Shown one piece after another: positions 42,511 to 49,541 of a stretch of DNA of 49,541 nt. The DNA is from BM506 sp031581485 (GTDB lineage Bacteria; Desulfobacterota; Desulfobulbia; Desulfobulbales; SURF-16). The number at the start of each line of letters is the position of its first letter. The stretch's first letter is position 1. Under the pieces are notes generated by a model. The model had not been told where the DNA came from. It searched no databases and saw only the letters and a program-made list of their open reading frames with translations. The position numbers and the translations under genes are program-made. The stretch covers positions 1 to 49,541 of the forward strand of contig JAVLBA010000011.1 in the NCBI GenBank assembly GCA_031581485.1. The letters run 5' to 3'.

Positions 42511-42650
42511 CAAGAGAACATGGTGCCCTTGGCCCCCGGCTGAACCCACCACAGGGAGTGGGGGCACCATCACCACACCAACATCAGGGGGAACAGTGGC
42601 TGTTCCAGGTTGAGATCGGAAAAAAAAGGCGATTTTCCCCCCTCTCTTGA
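42511..42650 (+). ncRNA. Structured gene-free segment, possible small RNA or leader
   Basis: No reading frame is plausible here. ATGGTGCC (42520-42527) pairs with GGCACCAT (42563-42570), enclosing CCCAC/GTGGG (42545-42549/42558-42562) and a 17-base bulge. A perfect 7-bp GGAACAG/CTGTTCC hairpin (42590-42606) and GGAAAA/TTTTCC (42618-42638) follow. AAGAGA at the left end can pair with TCTCTT at the right end (about 42513 and 42644), closing a multi-branched fold of about 140 bases. A 6S-type RNA came to mind from its shape, but I cannot confirm conserved bases. The strand is uncertain; it could also be the leader of the M23 gene. Confidence 0.3.
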
Positions 42651-42727
42651 CCTTGTGGCAAGAGCAAATATGGTGTAGAGAAAACAGGAATCAATAAAGA
42701 GATAAAGTCGATCTTCTCTCCAGTTAG

Positions 42728-44113
42728 ATGCCCTCCTTAAACTTGAACGTCCCTGGTGTCCATGTGAAACCCTCCCATACCTTTTTTTGCATAGCATCAG
42801 CTCTTGTCCTGGCCTCCGGCGGCGTCTATCTTGACCAGTCCAATTCCTCCCGGCAACAGCGGGATCTTCTCCATGACAGTTACCAGACCACGAATGCTCC
42901 AGACAGGGTTACCCCTCTCCCTGTCCATCCTGTTTATCCGCCTCCTCCGTCCCTCTCCTTGCAAATCGCCGAGACCATCACCGGCACACTTGAGCCTGGC
43001 GACAACCTGATGCAGGCCATGATACGCTGTCAAGTGCCCAAGGTGGTCCGTCACCAGATCGTCAACAACCTCGATTCCTGTCTTGACTTCCGGCGCTTGC
43101 GGGCCAACGACAGCTTCAGCATCGATCTTGACCATGAAGGACAACTTCTCCGCTGTACCTATGAAACAGACCCCCTGCATAAATATACGGTGGTCAGAAG
43201 AGATGACATCTTTGTGGCAGCTCAGGACGAGATTCCCCTGGAGGTCAAAACTATCAGTATTTCGGGAACCATCACCGGGTCCCTCTTTGCCTCTTTTCAG
43301 CAGATGGCGTTCAGCCCTAAACTTATTTACTCCTTTGCCGATATATTTTCCTCCCGTCTCGATTTCAATACCGAGACGCAGCCCGGGGATATCTTCAGCA
43401 TCGTCTATGAAGAATATTACCAAGGTAGCAAATTCGTGGGGTATGGCAATATACTCTATGCCAAATATGGTGATCAGGCCGGCAAGCAGACCTACGAAGG
43501 CTTTTATCATGACCGGCAAGATGGCTTTGGCGCGCATTACAGCATAAATGGTGAGGAGCTGGGCACATCTTTTCTCCGGTCCCCTGTACCGGTGGGCAGA
43601 TTGACCTCGAAATTCAGCGCCAATCGGAAACACCCCATCCTTGGTGTGGTCAGACCCCACCTGGGCGTAGACCTTGCTGCCCCAACCGGCACTCCTGTCA
43701 TGGCATCAGCAGATGGCAAGGTCGTCTTCCGCGGTGTCAGGGGCGGCTTTGGCAAACAGGTCATCATCAAGCATCCCAACGGCTATAAGACCTATTATGG
43801 CCACCTGTCCCGTTTTGCCAAAGGCGTTGGCAATGGCACCAAGGTCCGTCAGAAAGATATTATTGGCTATGTCGGCTCCACCGGCCTTTCCACCGGGCCC
43901 CATGTCGATTATAGAATCTCGGAACATAATCAGTTCAAGAACCCCTTTGCCTTGAAATTCAAACCACGCTCCATATTGGCGGGGAAAGAACTGGCCTCTT
44001 TCAACCACTCCGCCACCCAGCTCATGGCCATGCTTGAAGATGCCAAGGCCCAGAAAATTCTCTATGTCCGCACCATGATCCTCAGACCCGAAGATTCTAT
44101 CACTCTTCTATAA
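42728..44113 (+). CDS. MepM-like M23 peptidoglycan endopeptidase
   Basis: A 461-residue protein with an N-terminal membrane or signal segment (FFCIASALVLASGGVYL, about 19-35) and a Pro-rich linker. A middle region of OapA/SPOR-like and SH3-like type follows (ITGTLEPGDNLMQAM..., ...GDIFSIVYEEYYQGSKFVGYGNILYAKY). A C-terminal LytM domain shows RPHLGVDLAAPTGTPV, YKTYYGHL and GPHVDYRISEH, so the zinc site (HxxxD, HxH) looks complete. The architecture matches MepM/NlpD-class D,D-endopeptidases used in cell elongation. No clear ribosome site is seen. trmL follows 9 bp downstream. Confidence 0.9.
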   Translation: MPSLNLNVPGVHVKPSHTFFCIASALVLASGGVYLDQSNSSRQQRDLLHDSYQTTNAPDRVTPLPVHPVYPPPPSLSLQIAETITGTLEPGDNLMQAMIRCQVPKVVRHQIVNNLDSCLDFRRLRANDSFSIDLDHEGQLLRCTYETDPLHKYTVVRRDDIFVAAQDEIPLEVKTISISGTITGSLFASFQQMAFSPKLIYSFADIFSSRLDFNTETQPGDIFSIVYEEYYQGSKFVGYGNILYAKYGDQAGKQTYEGFYHDRQDGFGAHYSINGEELGTSFLRSPVPVGRLTSKFSANRKHPILGVVRPHLGVDLAAPTGTPVMASADGKVVFRGVRGGFGKQVIIKHPNGYKTYYGHLSRFAKGVGNGTKVRQKDIIGYVGSTGLSTGPHVDYRISEHNQFKNPFALKFKPRSILAGKELASFNHSATQLMAMLEDAKAQKILYVRTMILRPEDSITLL

Positions 44114-44122
44114 AGATACTTC

Positions 44123-44593
44123 TTGAATACCAAACCCTTTAATATTGTCCTTGTTGAGCCGGAAATACCCCCCAACACCGGTTCCATTGCCAGACTGTGC
44201 GGAGCCACGGACACTGTCCTGCACCTCGTTCATCCCCTGGGATTTTCCACATCAGACAAGCATCTGAAGCGAGCCGGTCTTGACTATTGGCGTTTTGTTG
44301 ACATAATCTATTGGCCTGATTTTGACACCTTTCTCCTGGGGCAGGCCGAAGAGAAGCTCTATTTTTTCACCACCAAGACCAAAAAAACGTATAGTGAACC
44401 CCGCTACCAGCCGGGAGATTTCCTGATTTTCGGCAAAGAAACCAAGGGACTCCCCGCAGATATTCTTCACCTCTACCAGGATCGCTGTTACACGCTTCCC
44501 ATGACCAATAATAATATTCGCAGCCTCAACCTGGCCATGACCGCCGGTATTGTCCTCTATGAGGCCCTGAGGCAACAGCAAGGATCATTATAA
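44123..44593 (+). CDS. trmL: tRNA (cytidine/uridine-34-2'-O)-methyltransferase
   Basis: A 156-residue SPOUT enzyme of minimal TrmL size. Motifs are NIVLVEPEIPPNTGSIARLCGAT, LIFGKETKGLP and the knot-forming IRSLNLAMTAGIVLYEAL. It methylates the wobble ribose of certain leucine tRNAs in E. coli. There is no ATG: TTG at 44123 gives the right N-terminus. The stop overlaps the next start (TAATG). With miaA and miaB in the window, it adds to a local tRNA anticodon-loop modification theme; MiaA/MiaB products are needed by TrmL in E. coli. Confidence 0.93.
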   Translation: MNTKPFNIVLVEPEIPPNTGSIARLCGATDTVLHLVHPLGFSTSDKHLKRAGLDYWRFVDIIYWPDFDTFLLGQAEEKLYFFTTKTKKTYSEPRYQPGDFLIFGKETKGLPADILHLYQDRCYTLPMTNNNIRSLNLAMTAGIVLYEALRQQQGSL

Positions 44594-45300
44594 TGAAATC
44601 GACCCACACCCCTTATACATGGGCCCTTATCCTCCTTCTTCTCTTACCTGCCGTGGTTTTTGCTGAAAAGCTCTATGTCTCAGAAACTCTAGTTGTCGCC
44701 ATGCGCGACAGGGCCTCTCTCCAGGGTGAGGTCGTCTCCTATCTGAAATCAGGTGATCTTCTTGAGGTGATCGGCAAAGATGAAGATGGATTCGTGCTGG
44801 TGCAAGCCACCAGCGGTGAACAGGGATGGTTTCCTGAAAAATATACCATCACAGAGAAGCCAAAGGCCTTGCTCATTGCTGAGCTTGAGAACGAGATAAA
44901 GAACCTCAGGGGTCGGCTAGAGGCCCTGGCCTCCACCACAACGGCGGTGAAGGATTCTGCTCAGGCCTACAAGATCCAAATCCACGACAAAGAGCAGGAA
45001 ATTGCGCAGCTGCAGAAAACCATCATGACGCTCAAAGAGACAGCGGCAAATGCCAGCCAAAAATATGAGGATCTGCTAGAGAAATCGCAGAATGTGGAGA
45101 AGATATTCGCTGAACGAGACCATCTGGTCGCCCGCCTCAAAACAGCGGACCAGGAGGTGGCTCAGCTTCGGAGTGCAAATGCCGCACTTGTGCAAAGAGA
45201 TCGGCAGCTCTGGTTTCTGGCTGGTTTCGGGGTCTTTCTTATGGGCTGGATAATGGGCAAGGTCTTCAAAAGATCGCGGCGAGGCGGCCTCTCCCTCTAA
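44593..45300 (+). CDS. YgiM-like SH3 domain protein (TIGR04211-type)
   Basis: A 235-residue envelope protein. A signal peptide (ALILLLLLPAVVFA) is followed by an SH3-type domain (residues 25-90, AMRDRASLQGEVVSYLKSGDLLEVIGK...GEQGWFPEKY) and a long coiled coil (95-205). One C-terminal membrane segment (LWFLAGFGVFLMGWIMG) and an Arg/Lys tail complete it. This is the layout of the YgiM/TIGR04211 family, function unknown. Its start overlaps the trmL stop by one base, so translation is coupled. Confidence 0.88.
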   Translation: MKSTHTPYTWALILLLLLPAVVFAEKLYVSETLVVAMRDRASLQGEVVSYLKSGDLLEVIGKDEDGFVLVQATSGEQGWFPEKYTITEKPKALLIAELENEIKNLRGRLEALASTTTAVKDSAQAYKIQIHDKEQEIAQLQKTIMTLKETAANASQKYEDLLEKSQNVEKIFAERDHLVARLKTADQEVAQLRSANAALVQRDRQLWFLAGFGVFLMGWIMGKVFKRSRRGGLSL

Positions 45301-45306
45301 ATCAGA

Positions 45307-46506
45307 CTACCCTCTCTGGTGAAGAGGGTGCCGGGCCAGCTTGGCACGAAGGGCATTCCTTAATTCCTGCGCCTCCAGGAAATCAGGGTGGAGACGGAGG
45401 GTCTTGCTGGCATAGGCCATGGCGCTCTCATATTCCCCCTGCTCATGCAGCAGGAGGGCGAGGTTGAAGTTCACCTCCTTTGCCTGGGGGCGGAGCTTCA
45501 AGGCGGAGAGATAGAAAAACTTACTTTTTTTGAATTCACCGTTTTCTTTTGCCTTCAACCCTAGCCGGTTCCAGAACACAGCTGTCTCGTTGTCATCATC
45601 TTCAAGTTTTTTCCCAAACAAATAGTCCGCCTCATCCAACATGCCACTTGCCACATAGGCATCCACCACCTTCTTGACAGAGCCAGGATGGCTTTTGGCA
45701 ATCCTGGTCGCCTGCTTCAGGGCCTGGCGCGTGGTGACCATGTCACCCAACAAAAAAGAGCCCTTGGCCAACCACAGATAGAGCTCCAAGGAACCTGGGG
45801 CAATCTCCAAGGCCCTCTGGAGGCAGGTGACCAGCTGGGGATAATCCTTTTCCAGAGAAAAGATATCGGCCAGGCCGATAATGGCGTTGATGTAATTGCC
45901 TTCAATCTCCAGGCATTTTTTGAAAAATTTCTTGCCATCAGCAGGCCTGTCAAGATCCTTGCTGATCTGACCCAGATAATAATAGGGTTTGGCCAGTTTG
46001 GGCTCAATGGCCTGGGCCAGGAGGAAATTTTTAAAGGCCTTGGCCAGTTCCGTATGGATATAACAATGTTTGCCGGCATGAATGGCTTTCAGGTACGGGC
46101 TGCTGGCCTTTTGTTGCTGATGGATCTGGTCTAAGACCTCCTCAAGACGGTGGGCGGTGACCGGTTTAAGGAGATAACTATCCACCTCCGCCTGGACCGT
46201 GTTGATAAAATCCCCCCAGTTGTCAGCACCGGTGATCATCACAAAAGGGAGATTGAAAAACTCCCTGGAACTGCGGATGCGATGCAGCAATTCCAGACCG
46301 TTCAGACGGGGCATACTGTAATCACTGATGACGATTTCAATATCCTCGGCAAGGATTTTTTCCCAGCCTTCCTCGCCATCAATGGCCAAAGCAATATCTT
46401 GATAACCGAGACTGGCCAGCAGGCTCTCCAGTAATTTCCGCATGGCCAGGTTGTCATCAACAACCAAAATTTTTTTCTGATACTTCTTGTTGTTTGCCAT
46501 GAGCAT
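45307..46506 (-). CDS. Response regulator receiver with TPR tail
   Basis: A 399-residue protein. The CheY-like receiver (about 12-125) has the acidic pair VVDD (16-19), the phosphoacceptor Asp62 in ISDYSMP, T92 in MITGAD and Lys114 in YLLKPV. The rest (130-390) is tetratricopeptide repeats (NFLLAQAIEPKLAKPYYYLGQ, SLELYLWLAKGSFLLGDM and others). There is no DNA-binding or enzymatic output, so it likely acts by protein contact. No histidine kinase is adjacent. Met3 (46500) is an alternative start. Convergent with the SH3 gene, with only six bases between stops. Confidence 0.88.
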   Translation of the reverse strand: MLMANNKKYQKKILVVDDNLAMRKLLESLLASLGYQDIALAIDGEEGWEKILAEDIEIVISDYSMPRLNGLELLHRIRSSREFFNLPFVMITGADNWGDFINTVQAEVDSYLLKPVTAHRLEEVLDQIHQQQKASSPYLKAIHAGKHCYIHTELAKAFKNFLLAQAIEPKLAKPYYYLGQISKDLDRPADGKKFFKKCLEIEGNYINAIIGLADIFSLEKDYPQLVTCLQRALEIAPGSLELYLWLAKGSFLLGDMVTTRQALKQATRIAKSHPGSVKKVVDAYVASGMLDEADYLFGKKLEDDDNETAVFWNRLGLKAKENGEFKKSKFFYLSALKLRPQAKEVNFNLALLLHEQGEYESAMAYASKTLRLHPDFLEAQELRNALRAKLARHPLHQRG

Positions 46507-46658
46507 GAAAATGAGGGTTTTTTGATGAATGACGAGAAATTACAAACAGATATTTATGCCAACGCCGAATATGATACCATTTTTCGGTCTCTTGCCATCA
46601 TAATTTTCCAGACCCCGCCTCTGCACTCCGCCGAGAGGTGAAACCTGGCAATTATCCC

Positions 46659-46687
46659 TTGAAACATCGATAAATCTTATGTATAGC
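46659..46687 (+). promoter_or_regulatory. Sigma-70-type promoter for the AGCS symporter
   Basis: TTGAAA (46659-46664), a 17-bp spacer and TATAGC (46682-46687), 50 bp before the GTG start. Both hexamers are one or two bases from consensus with ideal spacing. The remaining gap 46507-46658 shows nothing else recognisable. Confidence 0.55.
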
Positions 46688-46737
46688 ATCATTTCGTCAT
46701 AAAAAATCTCTCTTTTTTCATTGGTCCGGAGAAAAAC

Positions 46738-48072
46738 GTGCTTGATTTAATCAGTAGCTTTGTCTGGGGTCCTGTCACCATTATTTTTCTCCTGGGCACC
46801 GGCGTCTTTACCACTTTTCTCTTGAAGGGGATTCAGTTCCGCCATTTTTTTTATGGTTTCGGCCTCTTGTCAGGCAAATATGACAACCCGAAGGATACCG
46901 GTGAAATAAGCCATTTCCAGGCCCTTTCCGCGGCCCTTTCCGCCACCATCGGCACCGGCAATATTGCCGGTGTGGGGGTTGCCATTGCCAGCGGTGGCCC
47001 CGGGGCCCTCTTCTGGATGTGGGTGACGGCCTTTTTCGGCATGAGTCTCAAGTATGCCGAATGCCTTCTGGCCCTTAAATACCGGGTGGTCCATGAGAAT
47101 GGCTCGGTCAGTGCCGGGCCCATGTATTACCTTGAACATGGGCTCAAGCAAAAATGGCTGGCCATGCTCTTTGCCTTTTTTGCGGTTATCGCCTCTTTCG
47201 GCATCGGCAACATGGTCCAGGCCAATTCTGTGGCCGCACCCATGCTTTCCACTTTCCATATCCCCAAGCTCGTCACCGGCCTGATCATCGGCATTCTGGT
47301 CTTTTCTGTTATTCTGGGCGGCATCAAGCGCATCGGTCATGTGGCAAGTCGCCTGGTGCCGTTCATGGCCCTCTTTTATGTGGTTGGGGCCCTGGCAGTT
47401 CTGGCCTTAAATTTCGAAGCCATTCCAGCCGCCTTTCTCACCATATTTCAAGACGCCTTCACCGGCAGTGCCGCCACCGGCGGTTTTGCCGGTGCTGCCG
47501 TGGCCCAGGCCATTCGCTGGGGTGTGGCCCGCGGCCTTTTTTCCAATGAGGCCGGTCTAGGCAGCGCTCCCATCGCCCATGGCGCCGCCCAGACCAATGA
47601 GCCGGTGCGGGAAGGAGTTGTGGCCATGCTTGGTCCCTTTATTGACACCATTATTATCTGCACCATGACCGGCCTGGTCATTATTGTCACCGGTGCCTAT
47701 CAGGGCGGGCTCTCCGGTGCCGACCTCACGGCCCAGGCCTTTGGCTCTGCCCTGCCCAATGTGGGCCGCTATATTGTCGCCATCGGCATGGCCATCTTTG
47801 CCTTTTCAACAGCAGTCAGCTGGTCTTATTATGGGGACCGATCCGTTGAGTATCTCTTCGGGGAAAAATCGATCATGCCCTATCGCATTCTCTACTGCAT
47901 TTTACTGCCCGTGGGTGCCACTTTTGAGTTACGGCAGGTCTGGGCAATATCTGATATCTTCAATGCCCTCATGGCCTGGCCCAACCTTATCGGTCTGCTC
48001 CTGCTCTCCGGAGTGGTGGTCAGGTCCACCCGTGCATATTTTGCTGACCCAGGTCGGGTGAGCGCCCATTAA
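46738..48072 (+). CDS. Alanine/glycine:cation symporter (AGCS family)
   Basis: A 444-residue secondary transporter with about eleven membrane helices that carries alanine or glycine with Na+ or H+. Family hallmarks are ATIGTGNIAGVGVAIASGGPGALFWMW near residue 68, GNMVQANSVAAPM, and RGLFSNEAGLGSAPIAHGAAQ. The start is GTG with GGAG upstream. A promoter lies directly upstream, and leuB follows 36 bp downstream on the same strand, perhaps in the same transcript. Confidence 0.94.
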   Translation: MLDLISSFVWGPVTIIFLLGTGVFTTFLLKGIQFRHFFYGFGLLSGKYDNPKDTGEISHFQALSAALSATIGTGNIAGVGVAIASGGPGALFWMWVTAFFGMSLKYAECLLALKYRVVHENGSVSAGPMYYLEHGLKQKWLAMLFAFFAVIASFGIGNMVQANSVAAPMLSTFHIPKLVTGLIIGILVFSVILGGIKRIGHVASRLVPFMALFYVVGALAVLALNFEAIPAAFLTIFQDAFTGSAATGGFAGAAVAQAIRWGVARGLFSNEAGLGSAPIAHGAAQTNEPVREGVVAMLGPFIDTIIICTMTGLVIIVTGAYQGGLSGADLTAQAFGSALPNVGRYIVAIGMAIFAFSTAVSWSYYGDRSVEYLFGEKSIMPYRILYCILLPVGATFELRQVWAISDIFNALMAWPNLIGLLLLSGVVVRSTRAYFADPGRVSAH

Positions 48073-48108
48073 TCATTCCCCTTCATTTTAAAGATAAAAG
48101 GATAAACC

Positions 48109-49182
48109 ATGAAAAAAGTAGCGGTGTTAGCGGGTGATGGCATAGGCCCGGAAGTCATGCAGGAGGCCATTAAGGTCCTTGCCGTTGCCCAGAAGAAATT
48201 CTCCTTTGAGCTTACCTACGTGCATGAGGATGTGGGCGGCTGCGCCATTGACAACCATGGCGAGGCCCTGCCCGCCCATACCTTGAAGACGTGTGAAGAG
48301 AGCGATGCCATCCTCTTTGGTTCCGTGGGCGGGCCCAAGTGGGAGAACCTGCCGCCAGCCCAACAGCCGGAACGAGCGGCATTGTTGCCCCTGCGCAAAC
48401 ATTTTGATCTGTTCTGCAATTTCCGGCCATCCAAGGTCTTTAAATCCCTGGTCCAGGCCTGTCCCTTGCGTGCCGATATCATCGGCGACGGCTTTGATAT
48501 TCTCTGTGTTCGGGAGCTGACCAGCGGTATTTATTTCGGGGAACCCAAAGGCCGGGAAGGAGAAGGGGCGGATGAGTATGCCTTTGACACCATGATTTAC
48601 CGGCGCTGGGAAATTGAGCGTATCGCCCGGATGGCCTTTGAGGCCGCCCGCTTGCGAAACAAGAAGGTGACTTCCGTGGATAAGGCCAATGTCTTAACCA
48701 CCATGGTGCTGTGGCGTGAGGTGGTTACCGAGATTGCCAAAGAATATCCTGATGTGGAGCTCAAGCATATCTATGTCGATAACGCCACCATGCAGCTTGT
48801 CCGCGATCCCCGCCAGTTTGATGTCCTGCTCTGTGGCAATATGTTTGGCGATATCGTTTCTGATGAGGCGGCCATGCTCACCGGCTCCATGGGGCTTCTG
48901 GCCTCAGCCAGTTTGAACAAGGAGAGGTTTGGCCTCTATGAACCGGCTGGTGGCTCGGCCCCGGACATTGCCGGCCAAGGTATTGCCAACCCCATTGCCC
49001 AGATCCTTTCAGCGGCCATGATGCTGCGGCACAGCTTCGGTCTTGATGAGGCGGCCGCGGCCATTGACAACAGTGTGGCCCAGGCCCTGGACTCCGGCAT
49101 CTATACCGCGGATATCGCCATGGACAAGACAAAGGCAGTGGGCACAGCGGCCATGGGCGATGCCATTGCCCAGGCCCTCTAG
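48109..49182 (+). CDS. leuB: 3-isopropylmalate dehydrogenase
   Basis: A 357-residue NAD-dependent decarboxylating dehydrogenase of leucine synthesis. It may also act on 3-methylmalate in the citramalate route to isoleucine started by CimA. Motifs are VLAGDGIGPEVM, FGSVGGPKWENL, RELTSGIYFGEPKG, VDKANVL, VDNATMQLVRDPRQFDVLLCGNMFGDIVSDEA and GSAPDIAGQGIANP. AAAGGA precedes the ATG. No leuC or leuD is in the window. It is followed by a strong terminator. Confidence 0.96.
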   Translation: MKKVAVLAGDGIGPEVMQEAIKVLAVAQKKFSFELTYVHEDVGGCAIDNHGEALPAHTLKTCEESDAILFGSVGGPKWENLPPAQQPERAALLPLRKHFDLFCNFRPSKVFKSLVQACPLRADIIGDGFDILCVRELTSGIYFGEPKGREGEGADEYAFDTMIYRRWEIERIARMAFEAARLRNKKVTSVDKANVLTTMVLWREVVTEIAKEYPDVELKHIYVDNATMQLVRDPRQFDVLLCGNMFGDIVSDEAAMLTGSMGLLASASLNKERFGLYEPAGGSAPDIAGQGIANPIAQILSAAMMLRHSFGLDEAAAAIDNSVAQALDSGIYTADIAMDKTKAVGTAAMGDAIAQAL

Positions 49183-49206
49183 AAAATCCTTTTCCCTTTA
49201 TATGGA

Positions 49207-49248
49207 GCCCGGACCAGCCATCATGGCCTGGTCCGGGTTTGTTTTGTT
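49207..49248 (+). terminator. Terminator of leuB
   Basis: CCCGGACCAG (49208-49217) pairs perfectly with CTGGTCCGGG (49228-49237), followed by TTTGTTTTGTT. It lies 25 bp after leuB and abuts the start of the next gene. Confidence 0.92.
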
Positions 49249-49541
49249 ATGGATAGCACCAACGAAAACATTGCCATTGTCCTTGTGGAACCACAGGGGG
49301 GCTCTAATATTGGCTCCATCTGCCGGATCATGATGAATTTCGGCTTTGGTGAGTTACGACTGGTCAATCCCCGTGTCGATCATCTCGGCAAGGAGGCGCG
49401 GGACATGGCGGTTACTGCCAAAGAAACGGTTCTGCGGCGAGCCCGTAAATACAAAAACCTTGAAGAGGCCATTGCTGATTGTCACCTGGTCATTGGTTCC
49501 ACCCGCCGTTTTGGCAAATATCGCCATGATTTCATCAGACC
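49249..49541 (+). CDS. TrmJ-like RNA 2'-O-methyltransferase, cut by window end
   Basis: Partial: 97 complete codons, no stop. The sequence NIAIVLVEPQGGSNIGSICRIMMNFGFGELRLVNPRVDHLGKEARDMAV... matches the SpoU/TrmJ family (COG0565), with the start of motif 1 (NIGSICR). STRR in LVIGSTRRFGKYRHDFIRP is typical. TrmJ methylates position 32 of tRNA; the exact target here is unproven because the C-terminal half is missing. The ATG directly follows the leuB terminator T-run, with no evident ribosome site, so expression may be through a promoter overlapping the terminator. Confidence 0.85.
   Translation, partial: MDSTNENIAIVLVEPQGGSNIGSICRIMMNFGFGELRLVNPRVDHLGKEARDMAVTAKETVLRRARKYKNLEEAIADCHLVIGSTRRFGKYRHDFIR

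Overview
The window is a gene-dense bacterial chromosome segment, roughly half G+C by eye, with no phage, transposase, CRISPR array or rRNA. Gene content points to a Desulfobulbaceae-like member of the Desulfobacterota (former Deltaproteobacteria). The pointers are citramalate synthase, a bactofilin beside an M23 peptidase, a DUF4911 protein, a YgiM-like SH3 protein, and an amphi-Trp/XXXCH-like protein. This lineage call is inference from gene families only. Almost everything is housekeeping; the novelty lies in the intergenic RNA-like elements and dispersed repeats.

Left part (1-7.5 kb), all on the minus strand: cyclophilin (ppiB), a FetAB-type ABC exporter, a cold-shock protein, an RhlB-like DEAD-box helicase with a structured leader, tRNA-Thr(CGT), and a recN/PP-loop thiouridylase-like pair joined by an ATGA overlap. 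Two dispersed elements lie here: a 65-bp repeat at the left edge with an inverted second copy at 16.2 kb, and a 185-bp hairpin-rich MITE-like element directly against the cold-shock gene.

Middle (7.7-25 kb): an M48 protease with TPRs; an amphi-Trp/XXXCH-like protein; the SAM-cycle pair metK-ahcY; an APH-like kinase overlapping a P-loop kinase (usually one fused protein); typA; then a membrane block. That block holds YihY/BrkB, a small exported protein, MscS, a small membrane protein, MgtE, a membrane-anchored HtrA protease coupled to a NapH-like Fe-S membrane protein, and a CNNM/DUF21-CBS protein.

Right part (25-49.5 kb): pepA, a radical SAM protein, M23 peptidase + bactofilin, serC, miaA-recJ (TTGA overlap), purB, DUF4911, miaB-PHP, a multi-pass membrane protein, a VOC protein, a ComEA-like HhH protein, lysC-cimA (aspartate family and isoleucine precursor), a MepM-like M23 peptidase, trmL, an SH3 protein, a response regulator with TPR tail, an AGCS alanine:Na+ symporter, leuB, and a TrmJ-like methyltransferase cut by the window end. 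CimA and LeuB act in the isoleucine/leucine routes, while LysC feeds lysine, threonine and methionine. Several genes serve tRNA modification (miaA, miaB, trmL, the TrmJ-like gene, and perhaps the PP-loop gene).

Best candidates for something undescribed: (1) the leader of the RhlB-like helicase, which carries c-di-GMP-I (GEMM)-like sequence blocks in order, running into a Rho-independent terminator; (2) the structured, gene-free stretch at about 42.51-42.65 kb; (3) the two dispersed repeats.
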